A stretch of 62,923 bases of DNA from an uncultured Eubacteriales bacterium (GCA_902765305.1 CACWZI010000002.1:1-62923), one strand, 5' to 3'. Counted from the stretch's first letter, positions 1 through 8,432 are shown. Translations and numbers: made by a program. The notes: a model not told the origin generated them from the letters alone.

Positions 1-449
1 GCCCCGCCTATTCGAACATGGACGCCGCCATCGAGGCCACGACGGAGCGGGGCTGCTGCGAACCTGCGCAGGTGTTGATGAAGCCGGAGAGCGAGGAAGT
101 CAAGGCCGCGGAGGCCGAGAAGCGGGCTGAGAGCGCAGTGCAGAGCGCGCAGACGAAGGTCTCGCCCATCGGCCAGGTGTCCGCCGAGGACATCCACGAG
201 GCCCTGGAGGGCGCGGAGGCGATACTGTTCAAATCCCCCACCTGCCCGAACTGCAAGGCGGCCATGGCGCTGCTGGACCGGGCCGGCGTCAAGTACGCGG
301 CAGTGAACGCGGCGGACGCCCGGGAGCTGACGGCGAAGTACGGCGTCAAACAGGCCCCGACGCTGGTGGTGCGCACCGAGGACGGCTTCGAGAAGTTCCG
401 CGGGGTTTCGGACATCAAGGGATGGCTGATGCACACCGTGACGCGGTAA
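1..449 (+). CDS. C-terminal part of a protein ending in a thioredoxin-like domain (5' end outside window)
   Basis: The reading frame is open at base 3 and runs to a TAA at 447-449, so the protein begins outside the window. The last 75 or so residues have a thioredoxin fold pattern: a strand ending in FKSPTCPNCK (a CPNC redox motif), a helix, then the KYGVKQAPTLVV strand with the cis-proline of thioredoxins. An Ala/Glu-rich linker with a CC pair (RGCCEPAQ) precedes it and suggests a fused C-terminal redox module. The main domain cannot be identified from what is visible. The gene ends in a strong hairpin shared with the convergent ccsA. A role in dithiol transfer is inferred from the CxxC motif only. 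Confidence 0.7.
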   Translation, partial: PAYSNMDAAIEATTERGCCEPAQVLMKPESEEVKAAEAEKRAESAVQSAQTKVSPIGQVSAEDIHEALEGAEAILFKSPTCPNCKAAMALLDRAGVKYAAVNAADARELTAKYGVKQAPTLVVRTEDGFEKFRGVSDIKGWLMHTVTR

Positions 450-456
450 AACATAT

Positions 457-508
457 CCATACAGCAAAACACCATGTCGATTGTTCGGCATGGTGTTTTG
501 CTGTATGG
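457..508. terminator. Bidirectional hairpin terminator
   Basis: A perfect 20-bp inverted repeat (457-476 with 489-508, 12-nt loop) lies between the convergent thioredoxin-domain gene and ccsA. The T-tract on either side is short, but placement between two gene ends fits a shared terminator. Confidence 0.75.
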
Positions 509-520
509 GTCCTTTATCGC

Positions 521-1336
521 TCACGCGTAGCTGTGCACCCCCGGCAGCCAGGTGTTCACGCCCAGGTAGGTGAACATGACGCAGATGAAGCCGACCACGG
601 CAAAGATCGCGGCGGAGCGGCCCCGCCAGCCCCGGCGCAGGCGCAGATGCAGGTAGATGGCGTAGACGATCCAGGTTACCAGAGACCAGGTTTCCTTCGG
701 GTCCCAGGACCAGTAGCTGCCCCAGGCCCGCTCGGCCCATATGGCGCCGGTGATGATGGTGAAGGTCAAAAACAGCAGCCCCAGGGACACGCTGCGGTAG
801 CTGATCATGTCCAGCTTCTCCCTGTCCGGGATGTGCTGGTCCAGGAAGCCGCTGGCCTTCATCTTGTCCCTCAACAGGAAGATGATGGACAGCACGAAGG
901 ATACGCCGAAGGCCCCGTAGGCGATGATGGCGGTGGAGACGTGAAAGCCCAGCCAGTTGCTGCGCAGGGCGGGCATCAGCTCCTTGACCTCCTTGCTCTG
1001 CATGGCGGCGTAGCCGATGATCAGGAAGATCACCGGCGCGGCGAAGGCCCCCAGCACCGGGAATTTGAAGCGGATCACAAAGATCAGGCTGACCAGGCAC
1101 AGCCCCCAGGCGAAGGAGGTGGCGAACTCATACTGGTTGGTCAGCGGCAGACGGCCCGCGCCGATGCCCCGGCATACCAGGGCGGCCGTGTGCAGCACAA
1201 AGCCGACGATCTGAAGCCCCACGGCCACCCGGGCGACGGCGTCCTTCTTGACGGCGATGAACGCGAAGTACAGTATCATCGCGGCGAAATACGCCAGCAT
1301 GACAATGGTGAACAGCGTGTTTTCAATCTGAAGCAT
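521..1336 (-). CDS. ccsA: Cytochrome c biogenesis protein CcsA/ResC (haem channel and ligase subunit)
   Basis: This is an integral membrane protein of 271 residues with about eight hydrophobic segments. It carries the tryptophan-rich WWD signature of haem-handling proteins (ERAWGSYWSWDPKETW) followed by a helix, as in the System II c-type cytochrome synthase. With ResB it moves haem outward and attaches it to CxxCH motifs on the extracytoplasmic side. I chose the ATG at 1336 because AAAGGAG lies 9 nt upstream of it. A longer frame starting at 1369 would overlap resB further and lacks a site. It overlaps the resB stop by 14 nt, so the two are translationally coupled. The likely substrate is the pentahaem NrfA encoded upstream on the same strand. 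Confidence 0.93.
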   Translation of the reverse strand: MLQIENTLFTIVMLAYFAAMILYFAFIAVKKDAVARVAVGLQIVGFVLHTAALVCRGIGAGRLPLTNQYEFATSFAWGLCLVSLIFVIRFKFPVLGAFAAPVIFLIIGYAAMQSKEVKELMPALRSNWLGFHVSTAIIAYGAFGVSFVLSIIFLLRDKMKASGFLDQHIPDREKLDMISYRSVSLGLLFLTFTIITGAIWAERAWGSYWSWDPKETWSLVTWIVYAIYLHLRLRRGWRGRSAAIFAVVGFICVMFTYLGVNTWLPGVHSYA

Positions 1337-2621
1337 GGGAAGCACTCCTTTGGTCGATCGCCTTTTCAAACTGTTCCCTGAACAGCGCGCCGCCCTTGCG
1401 GCTCTGGCCGTATACAGTCCACAGGCCGTCCGCCTGGCGGATGGCCCACACGCGTGAGGGCTGCACGTACAGGGCCAGCAGCAGGCCCAGCATCGTCACC
1501 AGGCCGCCGACGAGGGCCAGCGGCGTGAAGCGGTCCACCTTGACCTGGATCAGCGTGTAGCTCTGGGGGTTGGAAAAGGTGACGGTGTATGCGTCGATGG
1601 TGATCTCTTCGCCGTCCATCAGCGCGTTCATGCCGATGACCTGGCCCTGGTAGTACACCGAGTACAGATAGGCCGGGTTGTTCAGCTGGTCCGAGGCGGT
1701 GGAGGGGCCGACGCCGGGGGTCATCACGTAGTCGGGGTAGAGGGCGTTCAGCATCACCACCAGGCCTTCCTTGTCCGTGACGTTCATATAGTCCCCCGCG
1801 CAGACCACCTCCTGCTGGATGGGCGCGCCGTCCTTGTAAACGTCCACCTGGGCGGCCCAGCCGGTGGAATTCTGGTAGAACTTCATGCCACACAGGTTGG
1901 CCGGGTGGTTGACGCTGATGGAGGCGCTGCCGCCCTTGCGCCCGGCGGACGCGGCATCCTCCACGGTGATGTCGGTGGTGTACTGGGCGACGGAGCCGTC
2001 CGCCCGTTTGTCCACCCTGAAATCGTCGATGGTCAGGAAGCACTCGGTGTCGCCGATGCGCCGGATCTGGCCGGGCACGCCGTAGACCGCGTACTGCCGC
2101 TGGGTCATCTGCCCCAGGCCAAAGCCCAGTATCAGCAGCAGGATCCCCAGGTGGCACACCCACGCGCCCCACAGTCCGATGGCGTTGCGGGCGGCGAACA
2201 GCGCGTCGCGGCCATCTTCGCTCTTGCAGGGGGCGGGTCCGGGCATGCGCAGCTGCTTGAATACGGCTTCGGCGTCCCGGATGTCCGGGGCGGAGACGTC
2301 GCCGGGCAGCTTCAATGCCGCCTCCGGGCGGGTCTCGGCTTTCGTGCGGCGGATCAGTTGGGGCAGGCGCACAAGGTTGCAAAGCAGCAGGTTCAGGCAC
2401 AAAAACGCGGTGATGGCGATAAACCAGGGGCTGTGAAAGGCGTCATCCAGGTGCAGGGCCATGATGAGGCCGGCGGTGCGCTCGGAATAGCGCTGGCTGT
2501 ACCAGGCGTAGGTCTGGTTCTGGGTGATCAGGCTGCTGGCGGCGCAGGCCAGGGCCAGGATCAGCAGCAGCGCGATGGCAAAGCGCATCGAGGATATGAA
2601 TTTCCAGATTTTCTTGAGCAT
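1323..2621 (-). CDS. resB: Cytochrome c biogenesis protein ResB (Ccs1)
   Basis: The 432-residue protein matches ResB in layout: an N-terminal helix pair (MRFAIALLLILALACAASSLI), a second pair near residues 70-170 (WFIAITAFLCLNLLL, WVCHLGILLLILGFGLGQM), a large extracytoplasmic domain, and a last helix (LVGGLVTMLGLLLALYV) near the C-terminus. ResB partners CcsA in System II haem attachment, presenting apocytochrome. It is followed directly by ccsA with an overlap. No strong ribosome binding site precedes the ATG, which suggests coupling or weak initiation. The region just upstream holds the two HAD-type genes on the same strand. Confidence 0.92.
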   Translation of the reverse strand: MLKKIWKFISSMRFAIALLLILALACAASSLITQNQTYAWYSQRYSERTAGLIMALHLDDAFHSPWFIAITAFLCLNLLLCNLVRLPQLIRRTKAETRPEAALKLPGDVSAPDIRDAEAVFKQLRMPGPAPCKSEDGRDALFAARNAIGLWGAWVCHLGILLLILGFGLGQMTQRQYAVYGVPGQIRRIGDTECFLTIDDFRVDKRADGSVAQYTTDITVEDAASAGRKGGSASISVNHPANLCGMKFYQNSTGWAAQVDVYKDGAPIQQEVVCAGDYMNVTDKEGLVVMLNALYPDYVMTPGVGPSTASDQLNNPAYLYSVYYQGQVIGMNALMDGEEITIDAYTVTFSNPQSYTLIQVKVDRFTPLALVGGLVTMLGLLLALYVQPSRVWAIRQADGLWTVYGQSRKGGALFREQFEKAIDQRSASHASD

Positions 2622-2672
2622 GGCTGTGATTGCGTGTCGTCGGTCGGGAAGGGTTCAGGAGGACGGTGGCGT

Positions 2673-3179
2673 CTAATGGGCGCTCTCCTCCATACGCTTG
2701 ATTTCGTTGGCCCGGGCGATGATCTTATCCTTCCAGTCGTCGTCCTCGGCGTCCAAATGATAGGCGTGAAACCCGTACTGGCGGGCCGAGGTACAGATGA
2801 CCATTTCATCGTCGATGTGCAGCGAGATCCGGTATCGGTTGGGCATCTTCTGGGGCAGTATGGTCTTGTTGTCCCGCTGGACCTCCTTCAAATGCCGGGT
2901 GGCGTTGACGATTCCGTCGAAGCGCACGCCGTACAGCCGGAACAGGCCCTTGATGTATTTCTCTGTCCGGTAGGAGGAGGTATAGACCCACACCTCGTAG
3001 CCCAATGCCTGGAGCTGCCGGATCAGGTCAGGAGCGCCCAGGCGAAGCCTTTCCACGAATAGCCTGTTGAACGGAAAGGGCGGCGGGGGTTCGGTCTTGT
3101 GGGTCTTGGGCGAGACAAAGAGCACCTCGTCCAGGTCGAAGGAGACGCGCATCTTCTGCGCCGGCAGATTCTTATTCAT
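2673..3179 (-). CDS. HAD-superfamily protein, short paralogue of the upstream gene
   Basis: This 168-residue protein has the HAD motifs: motif I RVSFDLDEVLF with the Asp nucleophile and acid/base at D15 and D17, motif II VYTSS near residue 67, and motif IV HIDDE at D123-D124. It lacks an obvious cap domain. Its substrate is unknown. It overlaps the end of the upstream gene by 8 nt, so the two are almost certainly co-translated. Its whole length resembles residues 140-260 of that neighbour, so the pair arose by duplication. Both motif IV aspartates are kept here, so this copy is the likelier active phosphatase. Its place between nrfA and resB is unexplained. Confidence 0.75.
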   Translation of the reverse strand: MNKNLPAQKMRVSFDLDEVLFVSPKTHKTEPPPPFPFNRLFVERLRLGAPDLIRQLQALGYEVWVYTSSYRTEKYIKGLFRLYGVRFDGIVNATRHLKEVQRDNKTILPQKMPNRYRISLHIDDEMVICTSARQYGFHAYHLDAEDDDWKDKIIARANEIKRMEESAH

Positions 3180-4056
3180 GCTTATCCAGCTCTCCGATCA
3201 GATTCATGATCTCTTGGGACCACTGTGCGCCGGTTTCCTTCACGGGATATTCCTCATAGGTCTTGTACCGGCTGTCCACCTTCACGATTCCACGGGCGTC
3301 GATGTGGATCGTCGTCGGATATTGCTCCGAAACGCTTTTTTTCAGTCGCTCGTGAACGGCGGCGCCCAGGCGGCCCTTCCCGCCGGTGCCTGTGACGACG
3401 CCCGTCACGCGGGTTTGATACAGCATGAACAGCGCCTGGATCTGTTTAAACGAATAGTAGTTCGCGGAGTAAACCCATATGTCATAGCCCTTGTCGTTGA
3501 GGAAGCGGAACAGTGCCGGAATGCCGAGCCTGAGGCGCTGCCTGTAGCGAACGCGCAGGAAAAAGGGCAGCTTTTCGACGGGACCGTCGTCCATGGAGCG
3601 GAAAACCACCTCATCCAGGTCCAGGGTCACGCGCCGATCGCTCCGGGAACGCTGGAGCATCTTTTGGATGTCCTCTTCCATGGGCAGGTCGACGATCCGG
3701 ATCGGCAGGCTGCGCTGCCCGGTCATGATGGCCGCGGCCCACCGATGATGGCCGTTCAGTATCAGATACCCGCTGGGGCGTATTTTATCCACTGTAAGCG
3801 GTTCGACGTCGTGTTCGACGGAGGAACGGGTCCCGAACCTGCGGAAATCCTGGCTGTATTTGGAAATGATGCCCGAATTGGGACCGATGGTCGGTATGCA
3901 GAATTCATCCTCCGGGTTGGGGTGGAGGTTTTTACAGGCGGTCCGCCGGATCAACAGGCGGCGCAGGAATCCCGCCCTGACCGGCACGTAGATTCCCTTG
4001 GTGTTCTCAAGTTCTTTTTTAAGGTAATCCTGAAAGCCTGTGATGTTTTCAGCCAT
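3172..4056 (-). CDS. ParB/sulfiredoxin-like domain fused to a HAD-type domain
   Basis: About 294 residues are predicted from the ATG at 4056, which follows GGGAGG at a rather long distance; a longer frame runs up to 4176. Residues 95-125 contain LILNGHHRWAAAI, the NGHHR box seen in ParB/Srx-fold proteins, which in that fold binds nucleotide. Residues 142-290 form a HAD-like domain with motif I VTLDLDEVVF (D146, D148) and motif II VYSANY, but motif IV is IDAR instead of IDDE, so one metal-binding aspartate is missing. It is paralogous in this half to the next gene. I infer a regulatory or nucleotide-linked partner for the smaller HAD protein; no function is known to me. Confidence 0.65.
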   Translation of the reverse strand: MAENITGFQDYLKKELENTKGIYVPVRAGFLRRLLIRRTACKNLHPNPEDEFCIPTIGPNSGIISKYSQDFRRFGTRSSVEHDVEPLTVDKIRPSGYLILNGHHRWAAAIMTGQRSLPIRIVDLPMEEDIQKMLQRSRSDRRVTLDLDEVVFRSMDDGPVEKLPFFLRVRYRQRLRLGIPALFRFLNDKGYDIWVYSANYYSFKQIQALFMLYQTRVTGVVTGTGGKGRLGAAVHERLKKSVSEQYPTTIHIDARGIVKVDSRYKTYEEYPVKETGAQWSQEIMNLIGELDKHE

Positions 4057-4160
4057 AGGTTTTGTCAGTGCCTCCCTTGTGTGTAAGAGGAGTGTGGGCG
4101 GTATCGCCGTGTCGGTGTGAGCGTTGGTTCCTGACGCATTAAAATGCGTTACTATGCAAT

Positions 4161-4189
4161 TGTAGGGGCGGCGCATCGCCGCCCCTACA
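4161..4189. terminator. Hairpin downstream of the Rnf-NrfA genes
   Basis: A perfect 13-bp inverted repeat (TGTAGGGGCGGCG, loop CAT) lies between nrfA and the HAD gene on the minus strand. It has no T-run, so it may act as an RNA-stabilising or attenuating structure, or be a member of a dispersed GTAGGGGCG palindrome family (a relative is near 45738). Confidence 0.5.
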
Positions 4190-4203
4190 GGGTTTGGAGT
4201 CGC

Positions 4204-7200
4204 TCAGGTCGTCTGCGGGTCCAGCAGCGCCATGGCCTCGTCGATCTTGGCGTCGGCGGTGTCAAGGCAGTGCATGGACAGCTCGCTGTTGTGGGCGCCC
4301 TCGGAGTTCTCCACGTAGCAGTAGTCAAAGAACCACTGGGCCTCGCGATGCAGCTTGCGGACGGCGTTCAGGTCGTCCTCGCCCCAGGTGCCCGAGGCCA
4401 CTGCGGCGGCCAGGGCGTCCTTCATGGCGGAAAGCCTGTTGCCCACCTCGGTCTCCCGGGCGGTGACCTTTTCCTGGATGCCCTTGACGAAGGCCGTCAT
4501 GTCGGTGTCGCCGTGGCACTGGGCGCAGCTGGCCAGCAGCGCCTCGTTTTCCAGCGGGCTGACCAGCATATGGCTGCGGTAGGCGACGCCCGCGTCGGTG
4601 GTTTCCGTGGGCATGTGGCAGTCGGCGCAGTTCAGGAACGCCGCGTGCTTGCCCTGCAGGAAGGTCTCCATCTCGGGGTGCTGGGCCTTCAGCATGGCGG
4701 TGCCGGTGCTCTCCTGGGTCCAGTCGGCAAAGCCCATGCCGTCGTAGTAGGCCAGGATCGCCTCGGGCGTCATCTCCTCGACGCTGTGGTAGGGCATCAT
4801 GGTCTCGCTGTCGGCGGGGGTGAAGTAGTATTCGATGTGGCACTGGCCGCAGGACAGCGTGGCGGGGTCGATCCGGGCCACGTTCTCGCCCAGGGCCTCG
4901 TTCACGTACTGGTGGGTGACCTTCAACGCGCCGCCGGCCCCCATGTCGTCGCCGTGGCAGGTGTAGCAGCTGACGTTGTTGGTCATCTGGGGGAACACCT
5001 CGTTGAAGGGCATCGAGTACACGGCCACGCCCTGTTCCTCGATCATCTTGTGCAGGTCCGGGGTCTTGCAGGTGATGCAGTTGGCCTTCGGGTGGGGGCG
5101 CTGGGTCTTGGCCACGTCCTCCAGGGTGTACTCGTGGCCGCGGGCGCTGCCGTAGTCCTTGGCGAAGCCGTAGCCCTCGTAGATATTCACCAGGTAGGGG
5201 TCCTGCTCCAGGTAGTCCACCACGTAGCTGTTCTCCCGGTTGTCGCCCATCGTGGTGACGATGCCGGGAAGGATGGCCTTGAGGCGCTCTTCTTCGGTCA
5301 GCTCAGCCGCGTCAGCTTCCTCATTCTCATCTGCGGCGGCCTGGGTTCCGGGCCTGGGGCGGACGAAGCGGGAGATGTCGGAGCTTTCAGCCTCGGACGC
5401 GGCGGCCTCCCCGGCCTCCGCTTCGGCACTGGCGGCAGAGCCGGGCCTGGGGCGCACAAAGCGGGAGATGTCAGAGCTTTCTGCCTCAGACACGGCAGCC
5501 TCAGCGGCCTCCGCTTCGGCGCTCGGGGCGGCAGAACCGGGCCTTGGGCGGACGAAGCGGGAGATGTCGGTGCTTACGGCCTCGGTCGAGGCGGTTTCCC
5601 CGGCATCCGTTTCGGCGTTCACGACGGCAGAGCCGGGCCTGGGGCGGACGAAGCGGGAGATGTCGGAGCTTTCGGCCTCGGTCGTGGGAGCCTCGGTAGC
5701 TTCTTCGGCTTCGGCCTCCTCGCCCGCGGCGCGGGCCATCAATTCATCGACGGCCTCCTGCACGGCGTTGGAGGAGACGGTGACGCCGGAGACGGCATCC
5801 ACGGCCTGGCTGTTCACGATCTGTTCGGCCCACGTGCCGCGGATGTCGTCGGTGAGCATGTCCACCTGGCCATCAAGGGCTTCGGAGGATACGACGGCCT
5901 GGGTGAGGTTGCCGTCCAGCACGGTGACGGCGACGTCGATGTCGCTGAAATCAGTGGTCTTGCGCACAGCGTAGGTGCCGTCCACCAGCCCCATGGATTC
6001 AACCTCGGGTGCGGCTTCGGCGCTCGCGGTCCCGGAGACGGGCCTGGGGCGCACGAAGCGGGAGATGTCGGAATTGCCGGCTTCGGTCGCGGGAGCCTCG
6101 GCAGCTTCTGCTTCTTCGCCTGCGGCGCGGGCCATCAGCTCGTCGACGGCCTCCTGCACGGCAGTGGAGGAGACGGTGACGCCGGAGACGGCATCCACAG
6201 CCTGGTTGTTCACGATCTGTTCGGCCCAGGCGTTTCGGATGTCGTCTGTGAGCATGTCTACCTGGCCATCAAGGGCTTCGGAGGACACGGCGGCCTGGGT
6301 GAGCTTGCCGTCCAGCACGGTGACGGCGACGTCGATGTCGCTGAAATCGGTGGTCTTGCGAACCGCGTAGGTGCCGTCCGTCAGTCCGGAGGCCTCGGCT
6401 TCGGGTTCGGCCTGAGCTTCGCCGGCCACGGCCAGTGCGGCAGCGGCGGCCTCCAGCTCGGCGACCTTCGCCTCGGCGGCGGTGTTGGCGGTCTCCAGCT
6501 CGGCGGCCTTGGCCTCGGCGGCCTCGGCGCGGGCCTGCGCTTCGGCCAGCGCGACCTCCAGCGCGGCGATCCTGCCGTCGTCCGCGGCGGCTTCGCTGCC
6601 GCTTGCGGCTTGGGCCATCAGCTCGTCGACGGCCTCCTGCACGGCGGCAGAGGAGACGGTGACGCCGGAGACGGCGTCCACGGCCTGCTTTTCAACGATC
6701 TGTTCAGCCCAGGCATTGCGGATGTCGTCGGTGAGCAGGTCGTTCGCGCCCTCGGAGGAGACCTTCGCGGCGGTGATCACGCCATTTTCGACGGTCATCT
6801 CCACGTCGATGGTGCTGAAATCGGTGGTCTCCTGGATCTGGTAGGTGCCGTCGGCCAGGCCCGCGGCTTCCCCGCCGCCATTGACCTGGACCATCAGCTG
6901 CTCCACGGACTCCTTCACGGCGTCGGAGGAGACGGTGACGCCGGAGACGGCGTCCACGGCCTGTTTCTCCACGATCTGCTGGGCCCAGGCGCTGCGGATG
7001 TCGTCGGTGAGCATGTCCACCTGGCCCTCGAGGGGGGCGGAGGTGACGCTGGCGTCGGTGATCTTGCCGTCTTCGACGGTGATGCCCACGTCGATGGTGC
7101 TGAAGTCGGTGGTCTTTTCCACGTGGAATTCGCCGTCGGCCGGCGTAGCCGCCTCATCGGCGGGGGCTTCGGCCTCAGGTTCCGGTTCCGGTTCGGGCTC

Positions 7201-7599
7201 GGGCGTGGCCGCGGGCTCGGGCGTGGGCAGTCCGGCCTGGGTGAAGATGTCCGCGGCGGCTTCCTTGACGGAGTCGGCGGAGTACTTCAGCGAGGCGGAG
7301 GAGATCACGTCGTTCTCATAGGACTGGTTGGCCACGATGGAATCGGCCCACTGGGCGCGAAGCTCGTCGGTCAGCAGATCGTTGTCGCCGGACGAGGTGA
7401 TCTCGGCATCGAGGATCTGGTCGCCCTGAATGGTCATGGCCACCTGCACATTGCTGTAATCGTTGCTGCGCTCGGCGGTATAGGGACCGGGCTTCTGGTA
7501 GATCACCTCGCCGCCCCGGCCGATGCCGCAGGCGAATACGACCCCCAGGATCAGGATCAATGCCGATACCACCAGCATGGCGATCGTCTTTTTTTCCAT
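4204..7599 (-). CDS. nrfA: Membrane-anchored multi-FMN-binding-domain / pentahaem NrfA fusion (cytochrome c nitrite reductase type)
   Basis: This 1131-residue protein has four parts. Residues 7-24 form one hydrophobic helix ending at C24, possibly an anchor or an atypical lipobox. Residues 37-125, 158-238, 252-330, 410-490 and 541-622 are five FMN_bind-type repeats; four end in VDAVSGVTVSS, the position of the flavinylation motif, and the first is degenerate (DVISSASLKYS). Residues 340-395 are a charged coiled coil. Residues 510-750 carry five copies of DISRFVRPRP. The C-terminal domain (765-1131) has five haem motifs: CITCK at 841, CYTCH at 878, CGQCH at 917, CADCH at 991 and CAQCH at 1025. 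The CxxCK first haem, CHIEYYF, and ENSEGAHN with H1103 are NrfA hallmarks. NrfA reduces nitrite to ammonium with six electrons, outside the membrane. No NrfH donor is encoded nearby. The gene lies 35 nt after rnfB with a good site (AAGGAAGGG), so the flavin repeats probably carry electrons from Rnf. The combination is inferred; substrate could also be sulfite or hydroxylamine. Confidence 0.9.
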   Translation of the reverse strand: MEKKTIAMLVVSALILILGVVFACGIGRGGEVIYQKPGPYTAERSNDYSNVQVAMTIQGDQILDAEITSSGDNDLLTDELRAQWADSIVANQSYENDVISSASLKYSADSVKEAAADIFTQAGLPTPEPAATPEPEPEPEPEAEAPADEAATPADGEFHVEKTTDFSTIDVGITVEDGKITDASVTSAPLEGQVDMLTDDIRSAWAQQIVEKQAVDAVSGVTVSSDAVKESVEQLMVQVNGGGEAAGLADGTYQIQETTDFSTIDVEMTVENGVITAAKVSSEGANDLLTDDIRNAWAEQIVEKQAVDAVSGVTVSSAAVQEAVDELMAQAASGSEAAADDGRIAALEVALAEAQARAEAAEAKAAELETANTAAEAKVAELEAAAAALAVAGEAQAEPEAEASGLTDGTYAVRKTTDFSDIDVAVTVLDGKLTQAAVSSEALDGQVDMLTDDIRNAWAEQIVNNQAVDAVSGVTVSSTAVQEAVDELMARAAGEEAEAAEAPATEAGNSDISRFVRPRPVSGTASAEAAPEVESMGLVDGTYAVRKTTDFSDIDVAVTVLDGNLTQAVVSSEALDGQVDMLTDDIRGTWAEQIVNSQAVDAVSGVTVSSNAVQEAVDELMARAAGEEAEAEEATEAPTTEAESSDISRFVRPRPGSAVVNAETDAGETASTEAVSTDISRFVRPRPGSAAPSAEAEAAEAAVSEAESSDISRFVRPRPGSAASAEAEAGEAAASEAESSDISRFVRPRPGTQAAADENEEADAAELTEEERLKAILPGIVTTMGDNRENSYVVDYLEQDPYLVNIYEGYGFAKDYGSARGHEYTLEDVAKTQRPHPKANCITCKTPDLHKMIEEQGVAVYSMPFNEVFPQMTNNVSCYTCHGDDMGAGGALKVTHQYVNEALGENVARIDPATLSCGQCHIEYYFTPADSETMMPYHSVEEMTPEAILAYYDGMGFADWTQESTGTAMLKAQHPEMETFLQGKHAAFLNCADCHMPTETTDAGVAYRSHMLVSPLENEALLASCAQCHGDTDMTAFVKGIQEKVTARETEVGNRLSAMKDALAAAVASGTWGEDDLNAVRKLHREAQWFFDYCYVENSEGAHNSELSMHCLDTADAKIDEAMALLDPQTT
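5350..6072 (-). repeat. Region with five DISRFVRPRP motif copies in the nrfA fusion linker
   Basis: Motif copies start at residues 511, 646, 678, 710 and 741, separated by Ala/Glu/Ser-rich spacers of about 20-25 residues (the first pair also spans FMN repeat 5). The motif is basic and proline-rich in otherwise acidic spacers, so it may bind a partner surface or the cell wall. I know no named family for it. Confidence 0.85.
5725..7491 (-). repeat. Five tandem FMN_bind-type domain repeats inside the nrfA fusion
   Basis: Each unit is about 80 residues: a strand start (TDFSxIDV), a TVxDGxIT turn, DxLTDDIRxAWAEQIV, then VDAVSGVTVSS and a helix. Units 4 and 5 are nearly identical in protein and DNA, a sign of recent duplication. 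The usual flavinylation box ends in GAT; here it reads GVT in four units and is lost in unit 1. Confidence 0.85.
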
Positions 7600-7634
7600 A
7601 TATCTATCATCCCTTCCTTATCGTCCGTCCGGCG

Positions 7635-8432
7635 TCAGTTGGCCGGAGGCAGGGTGATGACCTTGGCGGGGCACTTCTGGGCGCACTTGCCGCACTGGGT
7701 GCAGTTGTCGTAATTCACCTGCGCCAGGTTGCCGGTGACGTGGATGGCGTCAAACTCGCACTGCTTGGTGCACAGCATGCAGCCGATGCAGCCGGCGGTA
7801 CACACCTTCTTGACCAGGGGGCCCCTGTCGTGGTTGGAGCACTGCACGATGACCCGCTTGGAGGCGGGTACCAGTTCGATCAGCCCCCTGGGGCAGGCCT
7901 TCGCGCACAGGCCGCAGCCGATGCAGCGCTTGCGGTTGACCATGGCCACGCCGTCCACCACCTGGATCGCGTCCTGGGGACACGCGGTGGCGCAGGAACC
8001 CAGGCCCAGGCAGCCGTAGCCGCAATCGGTGAGGTTCAGCCCGGCCAGCACGGCGCTGCGGCAGTCCTGTATGCCGATGTAGTGGCCCTGGTTGTGGGTC
8101 ACGTCACAGCTGCCCTTGCAGCGCACGAAGGCCACCTTGCGCTCGGTTGCTTCCGCGCTCGTGCCCATGATCTCGCCGACCTTTTGGGCCACCGGCGCGC
8201 CGCCCACCGGGCAGGCATTCACCGGTGCCTCGCCCTTGGCGATGGCCGCCGCCAGCGCGTCGCAGCCGGCGAAGCCGCAGGCACCGCAGTTGTTGCCGGG
8301 CAGGCACTCGCGCACGGCGCTCTCCCGCTGATCCACTTCCACCTTGAATTTATCGCCGGCGAATACCAGGCCCACGCCGACCACCATGCCGATGGCGGCG
8401 ATGACAAGCGTAGTAATGATGATGGTTATCAT
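7635..8432 (-). CDS. rnfB: Rnf complex subunit RnfB (iron-sulfur ferredoxin-type subunit)
   Basis: The 265-residue protein starts with one transmembrane helix (MITIIITTLVIAAIGMVVGV). It continues with the RnfB cluster CGACGFAGC and then several 4Fe-4S ferredoxin motifs (CIGCGLCAKACP, CIGCMLCTKQC, CTQCGKCAQKCP). RnfB is the cytoplasmic entry point for electrons from reduced ferredoxin into the ion-pumping ferredoxin:NAD oxidoreductase. I place the start at 8432 because GGAAGGGGG lies just upstream; a longer frame to 8483 overlaps rnfA. It is 16 nt from rnfA and 35 nt from nrfA, in one operon. Confidence 0.95.
   Translation of the reverse strand: MITIIITTLVIAAIGMVVGVGLVFAGDKFKVEVDQRESAVRECLPGNNCGACGFAGCDALAAAIAKGEAPVNACPVGGAPVAQKVGEIMGTSAEATERKVAFVRCKGSCDVTHNQGHYIGIQDCRSAVLAGLNLTDCGYGCLGLGSCATACPQDAIQVVDGVAMVNRKRCIGCGLCAKACPRGLIELVPASKRVIVQCSNHDRGPLVKKVCTAGCIGCMLCTKQCEFDAIHVTGNLAQVNYDNCTQCGKCAQKCPAKVITLPPAN

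Noticed and set aside
4161-4189. Classical Rho-independent terminator after nrfA
   Set aside because: No T-run follows the stem on the minus strand; kept only as a hairpin.
4144-7713. Very long plus-strand open frame opposite the nrfA fusion
   Set aside because: The frame exists because of the GC-rich, repetitive coding strand on the other side. Its protein is Gly/His/Val rich without motifs, and the minus-strand product has clear haem and flavin motifs.
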